From: an uncultured Rhodospirillaceae bacterium
GTDB taxonomy: Bacteria > Pseudomonadota > Alphaproteobacteria > RF32 > CAG-239
DNA length: 8,057 nt
NCBI GenBank assembly: GCA_900313185.1
Contig: OMQI01000060.1
Span: 1 to 8,057, forward strand
Direction: 5' to 3'
In this document: positions 1-6,432 of the stretch, piece after piece
Position numbering within the stretch: the stretch's first letter is position 1
Layout: each line of letters opens with the position of its first letter
Made by a program: the position numbers and the translations under genes
Notes under the pieces: model-generated
The model's database searches: none
What the model was told of the DNA's origin: nothing
What the model saw: the letters and a program-made list of their open reading frames with translations, nothing else

Positions 1-866
1 ATTTTGAAGAACTGACTAAACTTAAAGAGCTTAATCTAAGCATAATTCCATTCGAAAATATTCCGCATCTTGATTTATCATCTTGCTCGGAACTTATCGA
101 TGTGTGCATTGACGGCAATATCTTAAATCATACAATATTGCCGCCGAATATAGAAAAACTCAGCATTATATCGGCAGATGAAAATAAAGAAATGCCGGAT
201 ATTTCACTGGATAGTACCACTTATAAAAATATTAAAACATTGGAATGCACCGGATTTATACCGGATAGTCGTTTATTAAAACCGAGTATAGAAAATTTGA
301 CTATCCACGCCAATAACCAAAAATTGGAAAATCTTACCGAAATTAATATGGGAAATTACAAATATGTTGATTTGCAACTTTCCGGTTCTGATTTGAGCAA
401 ACTTAAAAAGATTGTATTTCCGCAAAGTTTCAAAAAAATGCATTTAGGCAATACTTCCGATAATTTAAGTGAGTTGGATTTCAGTAATACCGTCGGTGAA
501 ATAAGAATCCACCAACAAGGCGGAATGATTGACGGTAAGCCCCAAAGAAGTTACTTTCAGGTAATTCGCAACGGTGTGGTGCAAGAAGTTAATGATGACG
601 GACATAAGTTTGATAATTTTTTAATGCTGAGTGATGAGCAACTGCAAAATATCAAACACATCAAATTGGGAAAAGATACTTGCTTGCTTGTATATCAACA
701 GATGCCCGTATCATCTGATTTAACGGTGGAATTTGCCTATGATACTCCTCAAAAATTGATAAATTTTATGCGTAGAGAAAATCCGCAAATCAATTTTATG
801 CAAGAACAAAATTCTAAAAAAACAAAAATCAATTTTGACGAAATATGCGGTAAATGCAGAAATTAA
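1..866 (+). CDS. Leucine-rich-repeat-like protein, 3' part only (5' end outside window)
   Basis: The frame that ends in TAA at 864-866 is open back to position 3 without a stop or a convincing start, so this is the C-terminal 287 residues of a longer protein. The GTG at 102 is an internal valine, since coding pattern continues upstream of it (LTKLKELNLS). The visible part shows degenerate leucine-rich repeats, with units such as LPPNIEKLSI, NIKTLECTG, LKPSIENLTI and FPQSFKKMHL about 20-40 residues apart. The LPxxIxxLxI flavour resembles LPX-type or FNIP-like repeats more than canonical LxxLxLxxN repeats. LRR solenoids generally bind protein partners; the partner here is unknown. The last ~110 residues are hydrophilic, do not repeat, and end in a lysine-rich tail with CxxC (ICGKC). 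A signal peptide or other N-terminal domain cannot be judged. No clear terminator follows. Confident that it is coding and repeat-like, not about function. Confidence 0.8.
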   Translation, partial: FEELTKLKELNLSIIPFENIPHLDLSSCSELIDVCIDGNILNHTILPPNIEKLSIISADENKEMPDISLDSTTYKNIKTLECTGFIPDSRLLKPSIENLTIHANNQKLENLTEINMGNYKYVDLQLSGSDLSKLKKIVFPQSFKKMHLGNTSDNLSELDFSNTVGEIRIHQQGGMIDGKPQRSYFQVIRNGVVQEVNDDGHKFDNFLMLSDEQLQNIKHIKLGKDTCLLVYQQMPVSSDLTVEFAYDTPQKLINFMRRENPQINFMQEQNSKKTKINFDEICGKCRN

Positions 867-869
867 AAC

Positions 870-898
870 TTGCAAATTTGTCAATTTTGTGTTATATG
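870..898 (+). promoter_or_regulatory. Candidate sigma-70 promoter for the 939-1529 gene
   Basis: TTGCAA (870-875) is followed after 17 bases by TATATG (893-898), which would start transcription about 30 bases before the ATG at 939. The -10 match is only partial and the region is AT-rich, so this is a weak call. The -10 overlaps the left arm of an inverted repeat. Confidence 0.3.
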
Positions 899-915
899 AA
901 AACCCAAATCATATA
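893..915. repeat. 7-bp inverted repeat upstream of the 939-1529 gene
   Basis: TATATGA (893-899) and TCATATA (909-915) are perfect inverted copies separated by AAACCCAAA. The pair lies between the LRR-like gene and the next gene and overlaps the candidate -10 box. It could be an operator half-site pair. It has no T-run and low GC, so it is not an intrinsic terminator. In such AT-rich DNA it may be chance. Confidence 0.35.
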
Positions 916-938
916 TTATAAATTTAATTAAAACAATT

Positions 939-1529
939 ATGGATAAATTAAGTATTGACTCGGTAAAAGCGGTCATGAAGACTTTAAATGTGAGTCTGAG
1001 TGACTTGATTGAAGATGGTGAGCTTATCGGTTTGTTACGAACAAGAATTTTGAACGATAGGCTGACAAAAAATGATGTTCTGCGTATGCTTGGGGAACTG
1101 CCTGATGCAAAGCCGGAGAGAGCCCCTGCCAACCAAGGTTCCACAACCTGTCAGTTGTTGCATTTTGCAAAGCACGGACTTACCGGACTTGAGTATGCAC
1201 TCAATGGTGGAGATGTTGTCGGCCCGGTTGTCAAAGGCAGACAGATTCGGTACGTGCTTGCTCTTAAGAATATTGCCTCTAACCTCAATATTGATGAGGC
1301 TCGACATTTAGCTGACCAGCAAGAATGCATCGGCGGCATCAACTGGATTGTACCTAATGATGACCACTTCAGGGCTCTTCAGATGAATTTGAGCAAAATC
1401 AATCGTTTTCTTGAGGCGCATGGTGGCGATAAAATCGGAAATATACCATTCCTATCCGCAACATCTCAGAGCAATCCTCCTCGAACGTGGAACGTACGTT
1501 TCATCCTTCCGCTTCCCGCAGAAATCTGA
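939..1529 (+). CDS. Hypothetical protein with DUF1566 / Fibrobacter-major-like C-terminal half; higher GC than its neighbours
   Basis: This is a complete 196-residue frame, ATG 939 to TGA 1527. No Shine-Dalgarno is visible before the ATG. Residues about 103-190 follow the order I associate with DUF1566/Fibrobacter succinogenes major domains: a strand-like IRYVLALK, a helix NIDEARHLAD, then GGINWIVPNDDHFRAL in place of the usual WRLPT..E...L, a helix ending in LEAHGGDKIG, a short Ser-rich segment (FLSATSQS), and a last strand TWNVRFILPL. Residues 8-30 (VKAVMKTLNVSLSDLIEDG) look like the end of an XRE-type helix-turn-helix (typical KALNVSLDEL), but the earlier helices are missing, so DNA binding is not supported. 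There is no signal peptide or membrane segment. By hand count 1081-1260 is about 53% GC against about 31% at 181-360, suggesting different ancestry. The domain assignment is remembered pattern similarity; the function is unknown. Confidence 0.72.
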   Translation: MDKLSIDSVKAVMKTLNVSLSDLIEDGELIGLLRTRILNDRLTKNDVLRMLGELPDAKPERAPANQGSTTCQLLHFAKHGLTGLEYALNGGDVVGPVVKGRQIRYVLALKNIASNLNIDEARHLADQQECIGGINWIVPNDDHFRALQMNLSKINRFLEAHGGDKIGNIPFLSATSQSNPPRTWNVRFILPLPAEI

Positions 1530-1544
1530 AACAATCAAAAAAAA

Positions 1545-1577
1545 CAGCCGAATATTCAAATTCGGCCGTTTTTTTTT
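1545..1577. terminator. Bidirectional intrinsic terminator between convergent genes
   Basis: GCCGAAT (1547-1553) pairs with ATTCGGC (1560-1566) around the loop ATTCAA. An A/C mismatch follows and then an outer C-G pair (1545/1568). Nine Ts follow at 1569-1577 and eight As precede at 1537-1544, so the hairpin has a U-tract on both strands. It ends the 939-1529 gene on the plus strand and the antiporter on the minus strand. The plus-strand T-run overlaps the antiporter's TAA (complement of 1576-1578). Confidence 0.85.
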
Positions 1578-3525
1578 ATTCCTTACCATCTTCCTGTTGT
1601 TCACCATTCAAATTGTCCAAAAATTGGTTTTCTATTTTAAGATATTGATTTAATAGCCACTTTGAACGAGTTATCAAAAAGATGGTTGCCAACAACATCA
1701 GAAAAATAACTTTCGGATTTTCCGTTAAAAATTGGTAAACCGCCGTAACAATAAAGAACGCCATAACCAATAAGCGAAAGCTGATTAATGCCATAAGCGG
1801 TAAATGATTGGATTTATTTGCTGTCCACAAATCATTATAGATACGGGTAATTCTGTCTTCTGTTCCGACAAACAAACTTTTCACCGTGTCACTATTGGCC
1901 TCCAAAACTGTTTTGATTTGGTTTGAAACGGCCGTCACTTTTTTTGATTGCCCTATCGGCTTGGAAATTTTAATCCGCTTTTTTATTTTATCAAAAGTAA
2001 ATTCCGGAAATTTAATTTTATCCTTAAATGATACTTTATCAGACACAAATTTAGACATTGCCTTCGGTAACATATTCATACTTCTGCCCATTAAACCTTT
2101 TAAAAACGGAGCCATTAAAAGTAATGTAATTACGGTGGTAAACAATCTGGCCGGTAAATTAGGCAACCATTTTACGGCATACGGGCGAATCAGATGGTTG
2201 GAAAAGGCAATAATCGCCGCTAATATAAAAGAAAATAAAAATACTCTGATAAACGAACTTTTGAATAAATCTCTCCACAATTGTTCTTCAGCATTGGTTT
2301 CTTTATCGACACGTGTATTCTGCTCGATATATTCCTGCCATTTTTGCGGTAATATTTTGCATAAAAAATTATACGCTTTATCCGAAGATTTCATCATAAT
2401 CGGTGTCAAAAACGTAGTGATTACAGAAACCGCCACTATAATCGGATATACAAACCCGTCAATTACCCCTAAACTCATACCCAGTGTGGCGATAATAAAA
2501 GCAAATTCTCCTACCTGAGCCAGCGAAAAACCGCAATAAACTGCCGTTTTAAGTCCCTGTCCCGAAACTACGCATCCGAAAATTGAAAATACCACCATTC
2601 CAATCAGCACTACCATAGTGATAATGAAAATCGGATACGCATAAGTTATAAACATCTCAGGATTAACCATCATACCTACGGTCACGAAGAACACTGCGCC
2701 GAAAAAATCTTTAAGCGGTTTAATAACTTTTTCCACCCGATGAATAACACCGGTTTCCGACAATATGGAGCCCATAACAAAGGCCCCCAAAGCCGATGAG
2801 AAACCGAAATACACCGCCAAATAGACCATTGAGAGACTCAATGCAACAGATACCAACAGCAACATTTCATCGTTAAGAAAATTCTTTATTTTACGCAAAG
2901 CTGTCGGCACCAAATATATACCGCAGACAAAACATAATATGAGAAATGCCAGCAATTTAAGAATGCTTAATCCTAAATCGCCGCCGTTAATTCCCTTGCC
3001 TATAGCTAACGTCGGCAGTAATACCAACAGCAAAATACCGACAATATCTTCAATCACCAACACACCGAAAACCAAATCGGTATATTTTTGTTTTTTGATA
3101 TTTAAATCATCAAACGCCTTAATGATAATAGTTGTCGAAGACATTGAAATCATAGATCCTAAAAAGAAACTATCGGTCGTAGTCCAACCTAAAAACATTC
3201 CCACATAATACCCAACTAATAACATCAAAAGGATATTAAGAGTCGCAGTAATCATTGCCGATTTTCCTACAGCCATCATTTTTTTAAAACTGAATTCCAA
3301 TCCCAAGCTGAAAAGCAAGAATATCACCCCTATATCCGCCCATAAATCCAAATTGGCTTTATCGGTAACGGTCGGCACCAAATCAAAATAAGGTCCGGCA
3401 AAAATACCGGCCAAAACATATCCCAAAACCGTCGGTTGTTTCAGTTTTTTAAACACCAATGTGGTAATTGCGGCATAAATTGTAATTAAAGTTAAATCAA
3501 TAATCAGCGGATGAAGTCCGTGCAT
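1576..3525 (-). CDS. KefB/CPA2-family monovalent cation:proton antiporter without an RCK domain
   Basis: An inner-membrane exchanger of 649 residues, expected to swap K+ or Na+ for protons in ion and pH homeostasis. Residues 1-380 form the Na_H_Exchanger core with about 12-13 hydrophobic segments. Family marks are IFLLFSLGLEFSFKKM (68-83), SMSSTTIIIKAFDDL (127-141), VIEDIVG (157-163, where Glu159-Asp160 sit at the usual ion-binding site) and SLAQVGEFAFI (334-344). KefB and KefC carry a TrkA-N/RCK nucleotide-binding domain next; here there is none. Instead come two more hydrophobic spans (about 424-446 and 460-478), a basic soluble stretch (about 485-575), two further spans (about 578-600 and 604-620) and a tail with ENQFLDNLN, which reminds me of long CPA2 proteins from Bacteroidetes. 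The ATG is supported by GAGGA at 3533-3537, seven bases upstream. It has its own promoter. The transported ion cannot be told from sequence. Confidence 0.92.
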   Translation of the reverse strand: MHGLHPLIIDLTLITIYAAITTLVFKKLKQPTVLGYVLAGIFAGPYFDLVPTVTDKANLDLWADIGVIFLLFSLGLEFSFKKMMAVGKSAMITATLNILLMLLVGYYVGMFLGWTTTDSFFLGSMISMSSTTIIIKAFDDLNIKKQKYTDLVFGVLVIEDIVGILLLVLLPTLAIGKGINGGDLGLSILKLLAFLILCFVCGIYLVPTALRKIKNFLNDEMLLLVSVALSLSMVYLAVYFGFSSALGAFVMGSILSETGVIHRVEKVIKPLKDFFGAVFFVTVGMMVNPEMFITYAYPIFIITMVVLIGMVVFSIFGCVVSGQGLKTAVYCGFSLAQVGEFAFIIATLGMSLGVIDGFVYPIIVAVSVITTFLTPIMMKSSDKAYNFLCKILPQKWQEYIEQNTRVDKETNAEEQLWRDLFKSSFIRVFLFSFILAAIIAFSNHLIRPYAVKWLPNLPARLFTTVITLLLMAPFLKGLMGRSMNMLPKAMSKFVSDKVSFKDKIKFPEFTFDKIKKRIKISKPIGQSKKVTAVSNQIKTVLEANSDTVKSLFVGTEDRITRIYNDLWTANKSNHLPLMALISFRLLVMAFFIVTAVYQFLTENPKVIFLMLLATIFLITRSKWLLNQYLKIENQFLDNLNGEQQEDGKE

Positions 3526-3563
3526 TTTTGTTTCCTCATACTAAAAATGTTTTATATGGAGAC

Positions 3564-3594
3564 ATTATAAACATCATCTGCTATAAAATGTCAA
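3564..3594 (-). promoter_or_regulatory. Sigma-70-type promoter of the antiporter gene
   Basis: On the minus strand a perfect TTGACA (complement of 3589-3594) is followed after 19 bases by a perfect TATAAT (complement of 3564-3569). Both boxes match consensus but the spacer is longer than the usual 17, which may tune strength or make the promoter sensitive to DNA twist or a regulator. The expected leader is about 30 bases, and the promoter lies downstream of the preceding gene's terminator. Confidence 0.65.
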
Positions 3595-3614
3595 ATCTTG
3601 ATTCTTTTTTATGT

Positions 3615-3647
3615 CTTTAAAAAAATAAAGGGGACAATCAGTCCCCT
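3615..3647 (-). terminator. Intrinsic terminator of the 715-aa membrane-anchored protein gene
   Basis: On the minus strand AGGGGAC pairs with GTCCCCT (3641-3647 with 3629-3635) around a 5-base loop, 25 bases after the stop codon. It is followed by TTTATTTTTTT (complement of about 3618-3628). The GC-rich stem with a U-rich tail makes this a standard terminator, separating the gene from the antiporter. Confidence 0.85.
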
Positions 3648-3671
3648 GTTATTCTCACTTAAATTTTCAGT

Positions 3672-5819
3672 TTATTGAAATTTAAGATATACGGTATTTC
3701 CACTTGGTTTGCAAACACCGGCTGCCTCGACGGCTTGCATTTCGTGTTCAATAGCGCATAAAATTCCCTCTTCTGCGCATTGTTCAGCTTCTTCGTCTTC
3801 GCTTTCATCAATATATAAATCATCCAAACTTTGATTTATACCTATTCCGATAATACCGGAATTTACATCCCATATATTAGTGGCAACGGCTAAACAAGCA
3901 CTCTGCGGAAGATTATCCAACCTAATCGTAAAGGCTAAATTTTCATCATCTCCTTCAAAAGCTTTTGCCGAAGTAATGCTCACTTTTTCGCCCACAGAAC
4001 TGATAATATTTTTATTTTCATCAAGCATTTCCTTAGGTACCACATTCAAACTTACGGCCAAAGCATTATTTAACTTACCATAATTTTCAGTATCGGCATA
4101 TACCTTACGTATATTACTTACAAGCTGTTCTAACTGATCATTTATTTGCAAAGAATTGTATTGTTGCATTGCATTGTAATATCCCTCATAAAATCCCCTT
4201 ATAAACGGATCGCTCGGATATTTATTTTCCTGCATCAGCTTATAAACTTCGGAATATTCTTTTTCTACCTGTTTGGATACTTCTTGCAGAGCATCATTAT
4301 CTAAATAATCAGGAATATCTTCAACACTTATTTCTTTACCGTTAGCCAAGAAACCGTTTTTCAAATCACCTGAAATAACCTTATTAGGTTTATTGTTTTT
4401 GTATCCGATAATTTTAACCGTGAAAGCATTGTTTATATCTCCGACTGCGGTCATAAAATCCATGCCCTTTTTAACACTAAACACCGCACCCAATACTTTT
4501 TCGCCTTTATTATTCATCAATAAGGCATTAATTGAGTTGATAACGTCGGAAAATGACATTGAATATTCCGGTAACTTAGCCATAATATGCTCACCGGCCA
4601 CATCTTCAGAATTCTCACTGAATTCCTTCATTACAAGTTCAATGAATGATTTATATTTCTGTTTGAAATTATCATTAATTTGAATACCGGCAGAAAGCAA
4701 AGGTTTCTTTGATATCGGATAGGCAATATTCATCACCACTCCTTTATCATTAATTTTCATTTGTGAAGTTAAAGTATTTTCGGTTCCGAAAAATGAAGCC
4801 ATCCACGGATTAGAAAATCCTTTCATAACATTAAAATCACCTTTTACCGAAGAAACCACTTTGCCGCCAATGGTCAATTGACTATCAGAAACTACCAGAT
4901 TATTGAAAATCTCGGAAGCCATTTTAACAGTATCTTTTGATTCTTGCTTAGAGAAAGTAAATTCAATTAAAGCCGTAACGATTTCTTCCAGACCTTTGAA
5001 AGTTTGAATTTGATTATAAATTCCCTTATCGTCAACAACATTGAATGAAAATTTATGATCTTTCGATGAATAATTAAGAGAAGCCGTAACTTTACCAATA
5101 TCCTGAATACCGGCATTCATAAATGAAGCGGCAATTATATCATCAAGACCTTTGCTTTCGCATTTCATTGTGGAATCGGAAGTAAATTTAGGATACTGAT
5201 ATCCGCCTTCAAATTCGCACTTATACAATTCATCTTCTAATGTAAAATCAGTAACCGATACACAACTTGTAAATTTTTTGTATGTATCTAAAGTCTGATT
5301 ATTGAGAAAGGCATACATATTATCCAAGAAAGTATCTTCCTCACAAGTAATTTTACCCTTTTGCTTAAATTCCGGTTCAGACATCGCAACTGCCTGCATT
5401 TTAGCATCTTTCTTTGCGCTTTTTACCTTTTCTTCTTGCGTTTTATACTCCAATAAATATTGTCCGTTGGAAATATTAATTTGCAACTTATCCAATTCCG
5501 GAACTTTGCCTTTGGTATCCAATTTTACCGGTCCGGATAATACACCATCAGCATAATTGACACTGGCAGTCACGCCACCGGCATAAAGAAATCCTTCGCC
5601 TACTTTCAAACCGTCAGAAACGGTATATTTTTGAGCTAAAGTTCCATCTTCATTGAATACCTTATATTCACCGTTTTCTTTAAAAAACTTTTGTTCAACA
5701 GAAGTTTCAATGTTTCCACTCGGATAATAAGTAACCTTAGGCTGATTACCATACCAATAAGCACCGGCTCCGCCACCTACCGCTAAAATCGCCACTATGG
5801 CAAAAATTACTTTCTTCAT
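3672..5819 (-). CDS. Membrane-anchored protein with MORN_2-like repeats and a C-terminal type IVb pilin-like domain
   Basis: A 715-residue protein of unknown function. I chose the second of two adjacent ATGs because the Shine-Dalgarno AAGGA (5826-5830) lies six bases from it but only three from the first. Numbering is from that start. A short basic N-terminus and one hydrophobic span (about 4-24) look like a signal anchor or uncleaved signal, with no lipobox and no prepilin-type glycine cleavage site with Glu+5. Residues about 27-105 contain MORN_2/YwqK-like units (YYPSGNIE, GEYKVFNEDGTLAQKY, GEGFLYAGGV, YADGVLSGPVKL). The middle (about 106-560) is beta-rich and unrecognised, with cysteines at 159, 186, 201 and 220. 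Residues about 563-715 resemble the globular part of PilS/TcpA-type pilins: LVSNIRKVYADTENYGKLN, then NVVPKEML, then FTIRLDNLPQSACLAVA, and the closing VCKPSGNTVYLKF, with Cys642 and Cys703 placed like the conserved disulfide. It is probably periplasmic and monocistronic. The pilin match is pattern recognition without an alignment. Confidence 0.85.
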   Translation of the reverse strand: MKKVIFAIVAILAVGGGAGAYWYGNQPKVTYYPSGNIETSVEQKFFKENGEYKVFNEDGTLAQKYTVSDGLKVGEGFLYAGGVTASVNYADGVLSGPVKLDTKGKVPELDKLQINISNGQYLLEYKTQEEKVKSAKKDAKMQAVAMSEPEFKQKGKITCEEDTFLDNMYAFLNNQTLDTYKKFTSCVSVTDFTLEDELYKCEFEGGYQYPKFTSDSTMKCESKGLDDIIAASFMNAGIQDIGKVTASLNYSSKDHKFSFNVVDDKGIYNQIQTFKGLEEIVTALIEFTFSKQESKDTVKMASEIFNNLVVSDSQLTIGGKVVSSVKGDFNVMKGFSNPWMASFFGTENTLTSQMKINDKGVVMNIAYPISKKPLLSAGIQINDNFKQKYKSFIELVMKEFSENSEDVAGEHIMAKLPEYSMSFSDVINSINALLMNNKGEKVLGAVFSVKKGMDFMTAVGDINNAFTVKIIGYKNNKPNKVISGDLKNGFLANGKEISVEDIPDYLDNDALQEVSKQVEKEYSEVYKLMQENKYPSDPFIRGFYEGYYNAMQQYNSLQINDQLEQLVSNIRKVYADTENYGKLNNALAVSLNVVPKEMLDENKNIISSVGEKVSITSAKAFEGDDENLAFTIRLDNLPQSACLAVATNIWDVNSGIIGIGINQSLDDLYIDESEDEEAEQCAEEGILCAIEHEMQAVEAAGVCKPSGNTVYLKFQ

Positions 5820-5825
5820 CATAAT

Positions 5826-5830
5826 TCCTT
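5826..5830 (-). promoter_or_regulatory. Ribosome binding site deciding between two adjacent start codons
   Basis: AAGGA on the minus strand stands three bases before the ATG at 5820-5822 and six bases before the next in-frame ATG at 5817-5819. The usual spacing of 5-9 favours the second start, which shortens the product by one methionine only. Confidence 0.6.
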
Positions 5831-5862
5831 TATTAATAAAAAGTTAACGACTACACCTAACA

Positions 5863-5891
5863 TATACAATCAATCTTAAAAATGCAATCAA
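5863..5891 (-). promoter_or_regulatory. Candidate promoter of the 715-aa protein gene
   Basis: On the minus strand TTGATT (complement of 5886-5891) and TGTATA (complement of 5863-5868) are separated by 17 bases. The expected leader is about 37 bases. Box matches are moderate. The placement right after the rpsI terminator supports a separate transcription unit. Confidence 0.4.
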
Positions 5892-5898
5892 AAACATA

Positions 5899-5927
5899 AA
5901 AAGGGGTGTAAAAAATACACCCCTTTT
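5899..5927 (-). terminator. Intrinsic terminator of the rplM-rpsI operon
   Basis: A perfect 12-bp stem (AAAAGGGGTGTA at 5899-5910 and TACACCCCTTTT at 5916-5927) with a 5-base loop starts 25 bases after the rpsI stop. On the minus strand the second arm ends in TTTT and runs on as TATGTTTTTG. The A-run on the far side also gives some bidirectional character. Confidence 0.88.
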
Positions 5928-5952
5928 GCATAGATAATCTTCTTTGATAAGA

Positions 5953-6432
5953 TTAACGTTTGGAGAACTGATAAGAACGGCGAGCTTTTGCTTTACCATA
6001 TTTCTTACGTTCAACAACACGATCATCACGAGTTAAGAAACCAGCTTGTTTCAAAACAGTTCTGAGTTCCGGCTCATATTCGTTCAAAGCCTTAGAAATA
6101 CCGTGTTTGATAGCACCGGCCTGACCGGACAATCCGCCACCTTTAACGGTGCAGATAACATCAAATTCATTTTCACGATTGGTAATGGCAAACGGTTGAT
6201 TGATAACCATTTTCAAAACCGGACGAGCAAAATACTCATCAACGGATTTGTTGTTAATGGTAATATTACCTTTACCCGGCATAATCCAAACACGAGCTAC
6301 GGCATCTTTTCTTTTACCGGTAGCATAAGAGCGACCTTGTTTATCTTTAGCCGACTTACGAGTCGTTTTAACTTCGGTTTCAGCGGTTGCGGATTTAATA
6401 TCTTTCAAAGATTCAATTTTTTTAGTAGCCAT
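5953..6432 (-). CDS. rpsI: 30S ribosomal protein S9
   Basis: S9 sits in the head of the small ribosomal subunit, and its C-terminal tail reaches toward the P-site tRNA. The 159 residues begin with a lysine-rich extension of about 32 residues, followed by the core from SYATGKRKDAVARVWI. The S9 signature GGGLSGQAGAIKHGISKAL (98-116) is intact, and the end KKYGKAKARRSYQFSKR keeps the basic tail with terminal SKR. The N-terminal extension and tail fit alphaproteobacterial S9. The ATG shares its A with the TAA of rplM (TAATG at 6430-6434), and its Shine-Dalgarno AAGGAG (complement of 6442-6447) lies inside the rplM coding region, so the two genes are translationally coupled, as expected for this widely conserved pair. 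A strong terminator follows. Confidence 0.98.
   Translation of the reverse strand: MATKKIESLKDIKSATAETEVKTTRKSAKDKQGRSYATGKRKDAVARVWIMPGKGNITINNKSVDEYFARPVLKMVINQPFAITNRENEFDVICTVKGGGLSGQAGAIKHGISKALNEYEPELRTVLKQAGFLTRDDRVVERKKYGKAKARRSYQFSKR

Noticed and set aside
2..13. The 12-base string TTTTGAAGAACT found at 2-13 and again at 7799-7810
   Set aside because: Short, AT-rich and without flanking similarity; in the first case it is ordinary coding sequence. Most likely chance.
1400..1529. The C-terminus of the DUF1566-like protein as the variable region of a diversity-generating retroelement
   Set aside because: Retroelement target proteins can carry lectin-like or related folds, but no template repeat and no reverse transcriptase is present in the window.
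881..1653. Several overlapping frames on both strands around the 939-1529 gene
   Set aside because: The higher GC of this stretch removes stop codons in other frames. Only 939-1529 shows a domain-like order and ends neatly before a terminator; the frame at 1411-1653 runs through that terminator.
1886..2518. A 210-codon open frame on the plus strand opposite the antiporter gene
   Set aside because: It is antisense to a clear membrane transporter gene with intact family motifs; its translation shows no domain and it has no ribosome binding site.
5755..5819. The N-terminus of the 715-aa protein as a type IV prepilin leader
   Set aside because: No glycine cleavage site followed by the hydrophobic stretch with Glu at +5; it looks like a plain signal anchor despite the pilin-like C-terminus.
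5844..6029. A 61-codon minus-strand frame after rpsI
   Set aside because: It overlaps the end of rpsI in another frame and reads straight through the rpsI terminator hairpin.
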